From contig NZ_CP195303.1 of the NCBI RefSeq assembly GCF_051245535.1, forward strand, positions 1,426,001 to 1,490,000: a stretch of DNA of 64,000 nt, written 5' to 3'. Both the position numbers and the translations under genes were made by a program. Source of the stretch: Micavibrio aeruginosavorus_D. GTDB taxonomy: Bacteria; Pseudomonadota; Alphaproteobacteria; Micavibrionales; Micavibrionaceae. Shown here piece after piece: positions 51,559-60,112 of the stretch. The notes beneath the pieces are model-generated. The model ran no database searches. It saw only the letters and a program-made list of their open reading frames with translations, and was not told the DNA's origin. Within the stretch, counting starts at the first letter, position 1. Every line of letters starts with the position of its first letter.

Positions 51559-52494
51559 TCAGGCAATCGCCACGGAACCCACGCGCGCATCATCCGGAAC
51601 GGCGGACAGCACACCATCGTTCATCGCATCATATTCGACGAACAAATCAACCGGAACCCAGGCGCCCGGCGTGGAAAACAGAACGTGCAGAATCTGATTG
51701 TTCAGGGCATGACCAGCCTTGAACCCGTCATATTCCCCGATGATCGGGCCACCGGCCAGATACAGATCACCGATCGCGTCCAACAATTTGTGGCGAATGA
51801 ATTCATCCACGAACCGCAGGCCGCCATCATTCATAACGCCCGCATCGTTCAACACGATCGCGTTATCCAGCGAACCGCCGCGTGCCAAACCTGCTGCGCG
51901 CAGGGCCTCGACTTCCTGTACGAAGCCAAAGGTGCGGGCATCGGCAATGTCGTGACGGAAATTGCCGTTGACCAGACGCGTTTGATAGGTCTGGTGCCCG
52001 ATGGACGGGTGGTTAAAATCAATGGCACCGCCGAACACGGCCCCGTTGGACGGGCGCAGACGCACGACCTTGTCGCCGTCACGCACTTCAACTTCTTTCA
52101 ATACGCGGATGGCGCGGCGCGGGGATTCCTGCGCCTTCGTTCCGACGGAATCAATCAGCGCCACGAACGGTGCGGACGAACCATCCATCACCGGAATTTC
52201 CGGGCCGTTCAGTTCGATCAGCGCGTTGTCCACGCCGCAACCGCGCAACGCGGCCATCAAATGTTCGATTGTTCCAACACTGGCGCCATTTTTGTTGGCG
52301 ACCACGGTGCACATGCGCGTATCAACCACATGATCCCAGCGGGCGGGAATGTGGTTATCGCCGTTCGTCACATCGGTACGGACAAACACAATGCCATGAT
52401 CCGCCCCAGCCGGGTTGATCACCATGGTGACATCGGCCCCGGAATGAAGGCCCACACCAACGCATTGTACGGATGATTTCAAAGTCTGTTGCAT
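51559..52494 (-). CDS. lpxC: UDP-3-O-acyl-N-acetylglucosamine deacetylase
   Basis: A 311-residue zinc amidase, the first committed step of lipid A synthesis. LKSSVQCVGVGLHSGADVTM opens it; GTIEHLMAALRGCGVDNALI (about 74-93) holds the first zinc His; FIRHKLLDAIGDLYLAGGPI (about 230-249) holds the second His and Asp; FKAGHALNNQIL holds the general-acid His. The start at 52494 gives the conserved N-terminus. It lies downstream of ftsZ, as in many Proteobacteria, separated by an ftsZ terminator and a composite repeat. Confidence 0.95.
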   Translation of the reverse strand: MQQTLKSSVQCVGVGLHSGADVTMVINPAGADHGIVFVRTDVTNGDNHIPARWDHVVDTRMCTVVANKNGASVGTIEHLMAALRGCGVDNALIELNGPEIPVMDGSSAPFVALIDSVGTKAQESPRRAIRVLKEVEVRDGDKVVRLRPSNGAVFGGAIDFNHPSIGHQTYQTRLVNGNFRHDIADARTFGFVQEVEALRAAGLARGGSLDNAIVLNDAGVMNDGGLRFVDEFIRHKLLDAIGDLYLAGGPIIGEYDGFKAGHALNNQILHVLFSTPGAWVPVDLFVEYDAMNDGVLSAVPDDARVGSVAIA

Positions 52495-52681
52495 ACGCGT
52501 ATTACACCACCGGAAGGCCCGGCCCAATTGGAAAGAGAGATCTCGTAGAGTGACTATATAAGACTCTGATTTTCCAAAACAAATCACGCTTTATTGCGGT
52601 TTGTTACAAAGGGTAATGCGTTGATTTTAAATGATAAATTCGGGCCACCGCGGCCGGAAACAAAACCACAAATAATCTGCC

Positions 52682-52753
52682 CCCGTCATACCGGCGCAGG
52701 CCGGTATCCAGACGATCCATCCCATGGATACCGGCCTGCGCCGGTATGACGGG
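52682..52753. repeat. Composite palindromic intergenic repeat, copy 4
   Basis: CCCGTCATACCGGCGCAGGC and CGGTATCCA are inverted exactly as TGGATACCGGCCTGCGCCGG and TATGACGGG. This is the most perfect copy, a 29-bp inverted repeat with a short centre. It lies in the 349-base gap between ftsZ and lpxC, which otherwise holds the ftsZ terminator and the lpxC leader. Confidence 0.85.
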
Positions 52754-52771
52754 TGTCTTCGTGCCTCAAAA

Positions 52772-52807
52772 ACAAAAAAAGAGGGGGTTGGATAAACCAA
52801 CCCCCTT
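52772..52807 (-). terminator. Terminator after ftsZ
   Basis: On the minus strand AAGGGGGTTGG pairs with CCAACCCCCTC around TTTAT, followed by seven T. Confidence 0.9.
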
Positions 52808-52843
52808 GGAAGGAGAGGCCAACGCCCCTGATAAAATCAGGGA

Positions 52844-54706
52844 TTAATTGGCCTGGCGACGTAAGAAAGCCGGAATATCCAGGTCTTCATCATTTTGCAG
52901 ACCCGGCTTGGTGGCCACTGGCGCATCAATGGCCAGGGCTTGCTGAACCGGAGCATGGTGCCCGGCGCGCAGACCACCCGCATTGTTGTGGCTTTCGCCA
53001 GCATGCGGAGCAGCTTGTTCACGAACATCCAGCACGTCCTCTTCTTCGTGGCGGCGTGTGAACCGCTCGAAAATGGACGGCGTGCGTTTTTTCGGCTGGG
53101 CCGCCTGTTGCGTTGCGACGGATGGCGGGCGCAGAGTCAGGCCAGACGGTTGTACCGGAGCTTCGGTCGTGCGGTGCATCGGTGCAGGAGCGCCATAGGA
53201 CACAACATCCGGCTGACGTTCCGGCTCAATCGCGCGCGGCGGAATAAAGGATTCACCGTAACGGCTGCCACGCATTGATTCCTGCGTCGGGCGGGTTACC
53301 GGTTGCGGTGCGGCCTGCGGCTCATACTGATGATAGTAGGATTGCTGGGCCTGAACCGTTTCCTGAACCTGCGCTTGAACCTGCACGTGGGCTTGTTCCT
53401 GCACATAGGTCTGAACCGGGGCCATTTCAACGGCCTGTTGTTCAAACATGTCCATTTCAACGGATTGATCCATCTTGCGGGCAGCGGAACCGATCATCGA
53501 ACCGGAGACCGCCGACGTTGCCGCCGTGCGCACCGGAGCCGATACAGCCGCATGCGTTGTCGCCGGACGAACCGGCGCAGACGTTTGTGCCGGAGCGGTC
53601 AGTTTCGCAGCCGGTGCCGTTACGGCATCAGCCGGGCGGGCGGTGCGATCAACGCGACGTTCGGCCTGTTGCGCACTGGTCAGTGCGTTCAGAACCGTGT
53701 TGGGTACGTTTTTTGGGCCACGTGATTTGGCAACAGCCTCAACATCGATACCCGTTGCGAAAACGGATACGCGCATCACGCCATCCAATGTGCCATCGAA
53801 CGTGGAACCGAAGATGATATTGGCATTCGGGTCAACTTCGTCACGGATGCGGTTACAGGCCTCGTCCACTTCGAACAGGGTCATGTCGTAACCGCCGGTC
53901 ACGTTGATGATCACGCCATGGGCGCCCTTCATCGACACGTCGTCCAGCAACGGGTTGTTGATGGCGGCTTCGGCGGCTTCGACAGCACGGCGTTCGCCCG
54001 TGGCTTCGCCCGTGCCCATCATCGCCTTGCCCATTTCCATCATCGCGGTGCGGATGTCAGCAAAGTCCAGGTTGATCATACCCGGCATAACCATCAAATC
54101 GGTTACGCCACGCACACCGGATTGCAAAACACCGTCCGCCATTTTGAAGGCATCGGCAAAGGTGGTTTTTTCGTTCGCAACACGGAACAAATTCTGGTTC
54201 GGAATCACGATCAGCGTGTCGACATAATCCTGCATCTCGGCGATACCAGCCTCGGCCATCTTCATGCGCAGAGCGCCTTCGAAATGGAACGGCTTGGTCA
54301 CAACACCGATGGTCAGGATGCCCTTGTCGCGGCAGGCTTTGGCGATAACGGGTGCAGCGCCCGTCCCCGTGCCACCGCCCATACCGGCAGTGATGAAGGC
54401 CATGTTCGCGCCATCCAGGAAGCGCAGAACGTCATCCAGAGATTCTTCAGCCGCAGCGCCGCCGACTTCCGGTCGCGCACCCGCGCCCAGACCGCCGGTA
54501 ACCGCCATGCCCAACTGAACCTTGTTTTCACACAGGGAACCATCGAGCGCTTGCGCATCCGTATTGCAGACCACGAACTCCACACCCTCCAGGCCGGAGG
54601 TGATCATATTATTGACGGCATTACCGCCCGCGCCGCCGACACCGACGACTGTAATTTTCGGAGACAATTTCTTAACCTCTTTATGCTGCATTCTTACATT
54701 GATCAT
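52844..54706 (-). CDS. ftsZ: Cell division protein FtsZ
   Basis: A 620-residue tubulin homologue. ITVVGVGGAGGNAVNNMI (about 18-35), AGMGGGTGTGAAPVIAKACR (about 106-125, tubulin signature) and NEKTTFADAFKMADGVLQSG are diagnostic. After the GTPase and C-terminal subdomain (to about 320) comes a linker of about 280 residues, rich in A, P, Q, V and T (QTYVQEQAHVQVQAQVQ), then the conserved end DIPAFLRRQAN that binds FtsA. The long linker is typical of Alphaproteobacteria. GGAGG lies 11 bases before the ATG. The 356-base upstream gap carries a GANTC cluster and a DnaA box. Confidence 0.96.
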   Translation of the reverse strand: MINVRMQHKEVKKLSPKITVVGVGGAGGNAVNNMITSGLEGVEFVVCNTDAQALDGSLCENKVQLGMAVTGGLGAGARPEVGGAAAEESLDDVLRFLDGANMAFITAGMGGGTGTGAAPVIAKACRDKGILTIGVVTKPFHFEGALRMKMAEAGIAEMQDYVDTLIVIPNQNLFRVANEKTTFADAFKMADGVLQSGVRGVTDLMVMPGMINLDFADIRTAMMEMGKAMMGTGEATGERRAVEAAEAAINNPLLDDVSMKGAHGVIINVTGGYDMTLFEVDEACNRIRDEVDPNANIIFGSTFDGTLDGVMRVSVFATGIDVEAVAKSRGPKNVPNTVLNALTSAQQAERRVDRTARPADAVTAPAAKLTAPAQTSAPVRPATTHAAVSAPVRTAATSAVSGSMIGSAARKMDQSVEMDMFEQQAVEMAPVQTYVQEQAHVQVQAQVQETVQAQQSYYHQYEPQAAPQPVTRPTQESMRGSRYGESFIPPRAIEPERQPDVVSYGAPAPMHRTTEAPVQPSGLTLRPPSVATQQAAQPKKRTPSIFERFTRRHEEEDVLDVREQAAPHAGESHNNAGGLRAGHHAPVQQALAIDAPVATKPGLQNDEDLDIPAFLRRQAN

Positions 54707-54747
54707 TTGGAAAGGACCTCCGTGGACGCGGTGGATTTGATACTCGT

Positions 54748-54988
54748 GATTCTATGGGGGATGATTCGCCATTAAAAGAGCCTTCGCGCCGCGAGAGCGC
54801 AGGAAAGCCCTGAAATACGTGCCATTTTACCCGTTTAATTCATTGTTTTTCAGATGAGGACGAACCGCTAAGTGATTCATCCGACTCAAGACTTCACCAC
54901 TGTGACAAACCCACATTGATTCGGAAAGAGTCGCGCAGCGTTTTCCTGTGGATAAATATTGATTCTGTGCATGAATTCAATACGATTC
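54748..54988. promoter_or_regulatory. Cluster of eight GANTC (CcrM) sites upstream of ftsZ
   Basis: GANTC occurs at 54748, 54763, 54874, 54883, 54918, 54928, 54961 and 54984. About one would be expected in 240 random bases. It implies methylation-linked control if the host has CcrM. The gap holds no gene that I can see. Confidence 0.6.
54947..54955 (-). promoter_or_regulatory. Perfect DnaA box upstream of ftsZ
   Basis: TGTGGATAA is the exact reverse complement of TTATCCACA. It lies within the GANTC cluster, about 240 bases ahead of the ftsZ ATG. Confidence 0.6.
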
Positions 54989-55062
54989 GTCCACAGGCAT
55001 CAGGGGATGAAGGACGGGATAACCATGGGGATGATCAGGAAACACCCGCGGGACAGGCGTTT

Positions 55063-55851
55063 TTACGGCGTTACACCGTAAAGCGCCACCAAATGACCCG
55101 CGCGCGGCGTGCGGTAATGGCGATCAAATTCACGGCGACGCTGCACCGCGTCCGCATCGATGAAAATTTCCGGGTCAAACGTCACAACCTGCCCCGTCGG
55201 TACAATGCCCACATTCTGCGGCTCGGCATCGTAATCGAACCAGTCACGTGGATAGGCCTTGTTCGTGCCCCACGACAGATCCAGAATGGCGTTGGTGTAG
55301 GCACGGCCGTCCTGCGACACCACACGTTCGGGCATGCGCGTCAGCGGAACCACCTCGGGCAGCATTTCAATGCGCACCTGATCAAAGTCAGCCAACATAT
55401 TCTGGTTACTGGCAAAAGCCTGCAACACCGTCGGATGAACGGGGCGCAGTTGGCGGCAATTATGATCACCCTCAACCCGCACAACGCGCATTTCACCGCT
55501 GGCCATATGCCGGGCCCGAAACGCCACGGCGCGCCCACCATTCCCCAGATAGGATAAATCGGTATAGCCATGATCGGCGACAAATTCGGTCATGCGATCC
55601 TGTACAACAATCGCCATCGGGGCCCACGCCCGCACAGCCAGATTCCCGCTCAGATTACAGAAGGTCGGTGCCAATTGATTCAAGGCGTTAAACGCATCGC
55701 TTAACGTCGCATACCGGGTGGTGGGAACATCGTTTTTCGGCTGCCAGATCGCATCATGATTGACCATGCCATCCGCATGAAAACTGGCCCGCGCCTGCGC
55801 ACGCAGCCATTCAATCCGCCCGTTCCATGTTCGTAAATTGGGTTTTGCCAT
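55063..55851 (-). CDS. Kinase-like protein of unknown function between ftsA and ftsZ
   Basis: A 262-residue protein that I do not recognise as a named family. LSYLGNGGRAVAFRARHMAS (about 98-117) resembles a glycine-rich nucleotide loop; MRVVRVEGD would be the next strand, with Arg where kinases have Lys; VRIEMLPEVVPL (about 157-168) could be the hinge; AEPQNVGIVPTGQVVTFDPE (about 207-226) resembles a D-x-x-x-x-N catalytic loop followed by a DPE in place of DFG. A pseudokinase or atypical kinase is therefore possible. It is preceded by a composite repeat and has no clear ribosome site. Its place inside the division cluster suggests a division-related or hitchhiking role. Confidence 0.55.
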   Translation of the reverse strand: MAKPNLRTWNGRIEWLRAQARASFHADGMVNHDAIWQPKNDVPTTRYATLSDAFNALNQLAPTFCNLSGNLAVRAWAPMAIVVQDRMTEFVADHGYTDLSYLGNGGRAVAFRARHMASGEMRVVRVEGDHNCRQLRPVHPTVLQAFASNQNMLADFDQVRIEMLPEVVPLTRMPERVVSQDGRAYTNAILDLSWGTNKAYPRDWFDYDAEPQNVGIVPTGQVVTFDPEIFIDADAVQRRREFDRHYRTPRAGHLVALYGVTP

Positions 55852-55906
55852 AGGGGTGGTTATAGCGGAGGTTTCAAACCCGAACAAGCAGCCCCTCACC
55901 CATATA

Positions 55907-55976
55907 CGTCATCCCGGCGCAGGCCGGGATCTTCTCACCATAATGGACGAAGACCCCGGCCTGCGCCGGGGTGACG
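55907..55976. repeat. Composite palindromic intergenic repeat, copy 5
   Basis: CGTCATCCCGGCGCAGGCCG and GGATCTTC are inverted, with changes, as GAAGACCCCGGCCTGCGCCG and GGGTGACG. It fills most of the gap between ftsA and the kinase-like gene. Confidence 0.8.
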
Positions 55977-55998
55977 GCTCAATAGCTTACCTAAGATT

Positions 55999-57267
55999 CT
56001 ACCAGTTTTCCCGCAGCCACAACCGCACGCGGTCGAACAAATTGCCCGGTTCCGCCTGTGCCATAATGGCGGCGGGCATTTCGTCGGCATGTTCGGAGAT
56101 AAAGGTCAGAAGACCAGCGGTCGTGGCAAAGGCCGGACCGCTCACCGCTTCGGGCAACGCCCCGACGCGCAGAGGACGCCCCAAACGCACTTGTTTATCC
56201 AGCACATGTTGCCCCAGATCGCGCAGGCCCGGCAACTGACTGGCCCCGCCGGTTAACACCACACGGCGACCAATGGCCGAACCCAGCCCGGAATCATCCA
56301 GACGGGCGCGCACCAATTCAAAAATTTCTTCCAGACGCGGTTGAATAATACCCACCAGCAGAGAGCGCGGCACATGGTTGGGTGCAACATCCGGGTCTTC
56401 GCCAATTTGCGGCACGTCGATCAATTCGCTTTCATCCGTGGACGATGCCATGGCCGAACCATAGAGCGTTTTCAACCGCTCCGCCGCCGCCATGGTGGTG
56501 GTCAGGCCGCGCGCCACGTCGCTGGTCACATGCTGGCCACCGACCGGAATAGAGTCGGCATAAATCATTGATCCGCCTTGGAAGACGGCCAGTGACGTCA
56601 CGCCCCCGCCCATATCAATCACGGTACAGCCCAGATCCATTTCATCTTCGACCAGACTGGCCAGACCAGCGGCGTAGGACGACAGACACATCGCCGTAAT
56701 ATCAAGGTGTGAGCGTTCAATACACGTCGCAATATTGCGCAGCGCCCCGGTATCCCCCGTCACCAGATGGATATGGGCCTGCATTTTTTGTGTAAACAAA
56801 CCACGCGGATCGCGCACGCCGCCATGACCATCCACAGTGAAGCCCGTGGCGATGGTGTGGACCAGTTCGTGATCGGTGCTGAGCGCTTGCGTCTGCGCGC
56901 GGGCCAAGGCCCGGCGAATATCGTGGTCGGTGACTTCATGCCCCAGAACGTCAATATCAACACCGAAGGAATGCGATTGCGCATGAATACCGGGGACGTT
57001 GATGACGACTTCGCGCAAGGGATAACCCTTGATCGTCTGCGCCGCCATATGTTCGGCCGCATTCACCGCCTGACGGATGGAGGCTTCGGCAGCTTCCAGA
57101 TCAATGACGGTGCCGCCTTTGATTCCGTTGGACGCCTGATGGCCGATGCCCAAAACTTCGAACCCGCCTTCATCATCAATAATGCGCGCGATGAAGCAGG
57201 CGATCTTGCTGCTGCCAATATCCAGCGCGGCGAGGACGGAGCCCTTTGGTTTTGGTTTGTGTTTCAT
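55999..57267 (-). CDS. ftsA: Cell division protein FtsA
   Basis: A 422-residue actin-fold protein. LAALDIGSSKIACFIARI (about 12-29) is phosphate loop 1; GCTVIDMGGGVTSLAVFQGG (about 212-231) is phosphate loop 2; RVVLTGGASQLPGLRDLGQH (about 334-353) is the adenosine motif. The C-terminal RVRLWLRENW is the amphipathic membrane anchor. It tethers FtsZ filaments to the inner membrane. It is 23 bases downstream of ftsQ. Unlike the usual order, a kinase-like gene lies between it and ftsZ. Confidence 0.95.
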   Translation of the reverse strand: MKHKPKPKGSVLAALDIGSSKIACFIARIIDDEGGFEVLGIGHQASNGIKGGTVIDLEAAEASIRQAVNAAEHMAAQTIKGYPLREVVINVPGIHAQSHSFGVDIDVLGHEVTDHDIRRALARAQTQALSTDHELVHTIATGFTVDGHGGVRDPRGLFTQKMQAHIHLVTGDTGALRNIATCIERSHLDITAMCLSSYAAGLASLVEDEMDLGCTVIDMGGGVTSLAVFQGGSMIYADSIPVGGQHVTSDVARGLTTTMAAAERLKTLYGSAMASSTDESELIDVPQIGEDPDVAPNHVPRSLLVGIIQPRLEEIFELVRARLDDSGLGSAIGRRVVLTGGASQLPGLRDLGQHVLDKQVRLGRPLRVGALPEAVSGPAFATTAGLLTFISEHADEMPAAIMAQAEPGNLFDRVRLWLRENW

Positions 57268-57290
57268 AAGTTTATACGCCGTTCATACCC

Positions 57291-58175
57291 TTAAATATCA
57301 TTGTCGCCAGACAGGCTGAAACTGGCCTTATATTCCTGAACCCGCCCCGGCGCGGTGCGCACGGTGATGCGGTTGCCTTCGCGCAGATCAACGATCGTGA
57401 TGTCTTTTTTCAACAAGCCATCTTCGGCCTCGGCCTTGGCCAGACGGGACAGCGCCAGCGCCACATCGCCTTCCGGCAGACGCACGACCACACCGTTTTT
57501 CATTTTCAAATCCCAACGGCGTTCGCCCACCCATGTGATGGCCTCGACCTGATCACGGATGGTTGGTTCACCGCCCAGCAACCCGATCAGCGGCGCGGCA
57601 TGGAACGGGGCATCTTCGCCCACGATCAAGGGCAGATTGCGGAATTTTGCCAAATTGGTTTCAGCCAGAACCGTGCCCTTGCCATCCACCAGACGAATTT
57701 TCCCCTGATGCTGCCACAAAGCCAGCGGTGCGCGTTCGGTCAAACGCACGTAAATGGTATCGGGCAAACGGCGCTCAACGTGGGCGCTTTCCACCCATGA
57801 AATACGCTCCAGTTGCGCTTTGACCTCAACCGGATCAAACGCCATGATCGGGTCGCCCCGGCGCGCATTGATCAAGCCCAGCAAAACATCGGGATCGGCA
57901 TTCACGCGGCCCTCGACCAGCACGTTCTGCACGGCATACCCTGCCTCAGCCGCGGAATCCTGAAACGCCAGTTCCGCATTGTCCATCGTGCGCGTCACCG
58001 TGCCGGACATCCACAGCCAAGCACCACCCCACGCGCTGGTCACGACCAGCGCGGTGATAAAACCAAAACGGCGTAACGCGTTAATTATGCGCGTTTTTTT
58101 TGCGTTGCGGCTGCGCCGTCCGAGGACGGAGCTGCGGCGTGCGCCGTTTGATTTCCCTGATCGAGAGCGTGGCAT
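57291..58175 (-). CDS. ftsQ: Cell division protein FtsQ
   Basis: A 294-residue bitopic protein. It has a very basic cytoplasmic part (about 1-35, RRSSVLGRRSRNAKKTR), one membrane helix (about 40-60), a POTRA domain (VQNVLVEGRVNADPDVLLGL, DPVEVKAQLERISWVESAHV) and the FtsQ beta domain (VRLTERAPLALWQHQGKIRL). It joins the FtsB-FtsL complex in the divisome. The start at 58175 overlaps the 3' end of ddl by 91 bases, with GGAGA upstream and no later ATG before the membrane helix. The overlap arises from a C-terminal extension of Ddl. Confidence 0.92.
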   Translation of the reverse strand: MPRSRSGKSNGARRSSVLGRRSRNAKKTRIINALRRFGFITALVVTSAWGGAWLWMSGTVTRTMDNAELAFQDSAAEAGYAVQNVLVEGRVNADPDVLLGLINARRGDPIMAFDPVEVKAQLERISWVESAHVERRLPDTIYVRLTERAPLALWQHQGKIRLVDGKGTVLAETNLAKFRNLPLIVGEDAPFHAAPLIGLLGGEPTIRDQVEAITWVGERRWDLKMKNGVVVRLPEGDVALALSRLAKAEAEDGLLKKDITIVDLREGNRITVRTAPGRVQEYKASFSLSGDNDI

Positions 58176-59083
58176 CGGGCATTCTCCACAAGGTGGGCAC
58201 AAAGTTCGGCAAAGGTTTTGCCGTTGCGAATAACCTGGGACGGACCGATGGATTCAGCCGTGCATCCAGGTTGGGTGTTAATTTCGAGGAAGCACAATCC
58301 CGTTGCGCCCGCCTTTGAATCATCATAGCGGAAATCACAACGGGCCAGCCCTTCGCACCCGAGAACATCGTAGACACGCTTCGCATAGTCAAGCGCCGTG
58401 TTGTAAACATCATCCGGCACGGGGGCCGGCATGACGTAGGATGTACGGGTGTCGTGGTATTTGGCTTCGTAATCAAAGAAACGGGTTTGGGACACAATCT
58501 CGGTCACGGCCTGGGCCACGCCGTCCAGAACGGCCACGGTCAATTCGCGGCCCGGAATGTAGCGTTCGACCAGAACGGTTTCACCGTAAACCCAGCTATC
58601 GGCATCCAGCGGCGGATGATTGTCGTTTTCCAGCACGATGCGCACGCCCACGCTGGAGCCTTCGTTCGTCGGCTTCACAACATACGGCGCATCCATGACT
58701 TTGCCGGACAGCACTTCGTCCTTTGTCGCCACACGGCCATCGGCCACCGGCACGCCAACCGATGCGGCCAGACGGCGGGTAATCGGCTTGTCCATCCCGA
58801 TGGCGGATGCCAGAACGCCGGAATGAGTGTAGGGAATTTCGAGCATTTCCAAAACGCCCTGAATCACGCCATCTTCACCGCCGCGGCCATGAAGATTATT
58901 GAAAACCGCATCCGGTTTCGGCGTCAGGGAGGCGATCAGCGCGGGAATATCTTTCTTCACGTCGATGACGGTCACGTCATAGCCCGCTTCGATCAGGGCC
59001 TTTTCAACGGATTTACCTTTGTCCAGAGACACTTGACGTTCAGCAGACCAACCGCCAACCAGCAATGCAACCTTCTTCGCCAT
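58085..59083 (-). CDS. ddl: D-alanine--D-alanine ligase
   Basis: A 332-residue ATP-grasp enzyme. VALLVGGWSAERQVSLDKGK, NNLHGRGGEDGVIQGVLEML (about 70-89), VKPTNEGSSVGVRIVLEND and FLEINTQPGCTAESIGPSQV (about 272-291) are conserved, the last with the Mg2+ ligands. It joins two D-alanines for the peptidoglycan stem. The final 25 residues (NQTAHAAAPSSDGAAATQKK) go beyond the family's usual end and overlap ftsQ in another frame. The ATG at 59083 has AAAGGGG upstream. Confidence 0.94.
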   Translation of the reverse strand: MAKKVALLVGGWSAERQVSLDKGKSVEKALIEAGYDVTVIDVKKDIPALIASLTPKPDAVFNNLHGRGGEDGVIQGVLEMLEIPYTHSGVLASAIGMDKPITRRLAASVGVPVADGRVATKDEVLSGKVMDAPYVVKPTNEGSSVGVRIVLENDNHPPLDADSWVYGETVLVERYIPGRELTVAVLDGVAQAVTEIVSQTRFFDYEAKYHDTRTSYVMPAPVPDDVYNTALDYAKRVYDVLGCEGLARCDFRYDDSKAGATGLCFLEINTQPGCTAESIGPSQVIRNGKTFAELCAHLVENARCHALDQGNQTAHAAAPSSDGAAATQKKRA

Positions 59084-59117
59084 GATGAGCCCCTTTCGTT
59101 TCCGTGACCTGTTACCA

Positions 59118-60104
59118 TCATTGCAGATGTTGGGGGTCGGGGACAAGCGCCGGATCGGGCAAAACATCACCAATTCGGCGAATTTCCCACCGCAACGTCA
59201 CGCCGGTTTGATCCAGCACCCGGCGACGGATTTCCTCGCCCAGATTTTCCAGATCAGCGGCCGTGGCCGTTCCGGTATTGATCATAAAATTACAATGCAA
59301 ATCCGACATCATCGCCCCACCGATGGTCAGACCCCGCCCGCCCACGCGGTCGATCAATTGCCAGGTTTTCGTCCCCTCCGGCAACCCGGCGGCGGCCAGT
59401 TCATCGGCGGATGGGTTGGCGAAGGTCGACCCGCCGGTTTTTTCCCGGATCGGTTGCGTCGTCGCGCGTTTGGTTTTGATATCGGCGATATGGGCACGAA
59501 TGGTTTCGGCATCCCCCGGCGTTCCACGGAACACGGCGTGCGTAAAAATCCAATCATCCGGCACATCGGTATGACGGTACGTCATGTGCATATCGGCGGG
59601 TGTCAATTGACGCACGCACCCCGCACGATCCACCGCCGTGGCGTGGACCAGAACATCTTTCGTTTCCGTTCCATACGCGCCCGCATTCATACGCAACGCC
59701 CCACCAATCGTGCCAGGCACACCGCTTAAAAATTCCAATCCCGCCAGCCCCGCATCGGCAGCGACATTGGCCACATTGCCATCCAGCGCGGCGGCCCCCG
59801 CAGAGACTTCCAACCCATCCACGCGAATATCGGCAAATTCACGCCCCAGACGGATCACAACACCGCGCAAACCGCCATCACGCACGATGGTGTTGGATAA
59901 AACGCCCAACGTGGTCACCGGAATATCCGCGGGGCACGCCGACAAGAATGCCACCAGATCATCCATATCGGCGGGCTTAAACAACACATCCGCCGTTCCC
60001 CCACAGCGGAACCACCCCACACTGCCCAACGGGGCATTGTCGGTATAGCGCCCGCGCACGGACGGCAATTGAGTGGATGCAATTTTAACGGCGGGTTTTG
60101 TCAT
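59118..60104 (-). CDS. murB: UDP-N-acetylenolpyruvoylglucosamine reductase
   Basis: A 328-residue FAD enzyme that makes UDP-MurNAc. GSVGWFRCGGTADVLFKPAD (about 28-47) and GVPGTIGGALRMNAGAYGTE (about 120-139) are the FAD motifs. GGSTFANP (near 224) holds the catalytic Ser, where many MurB have Ser in GSxFKNP. The type I fold length is normal. It lies eight bases after murC and 34 before ddl, in the conserved dcw order. Confidence 0.94.
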   Translation of the reverse strand: MTKPAVKIASTQLPSVRGRYTDNAPLGSVGWFRCGGTADVLFKPADMDDLVAFLSACPADIPVTTLGVLSNTIVRDGGLRGVVIRLGREFADIRVDGLEVSAGAAALDGNVANVAADAGLAGLEFLSGVPGTIGGALRMNAGAYGTETKDVLVHATAVDRAGCVRQLTPADMHMTYRHTDVPDDWIFTHAVFRGTPGDAETIRAHIADIKTKRATTQPIREKTGGSTFANPSADELAAAGLPEGTKTWQLIDRVGGRGLTIGGAMMSDLHCNFMINTGTATAADLENLGEEIRRRVLDQTGVTLRWEIRRIGDVLPDPALVPDPQHLQ

Positions 60105-60112
60105 GGCAGGGT

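Noticed and set aside
54781..54860. CtrA site (TTAA-N7-TTAA) in the ftsZ upstream region
   Set aside because: Only isolated TTAA words are present; no pair has the right spacing.
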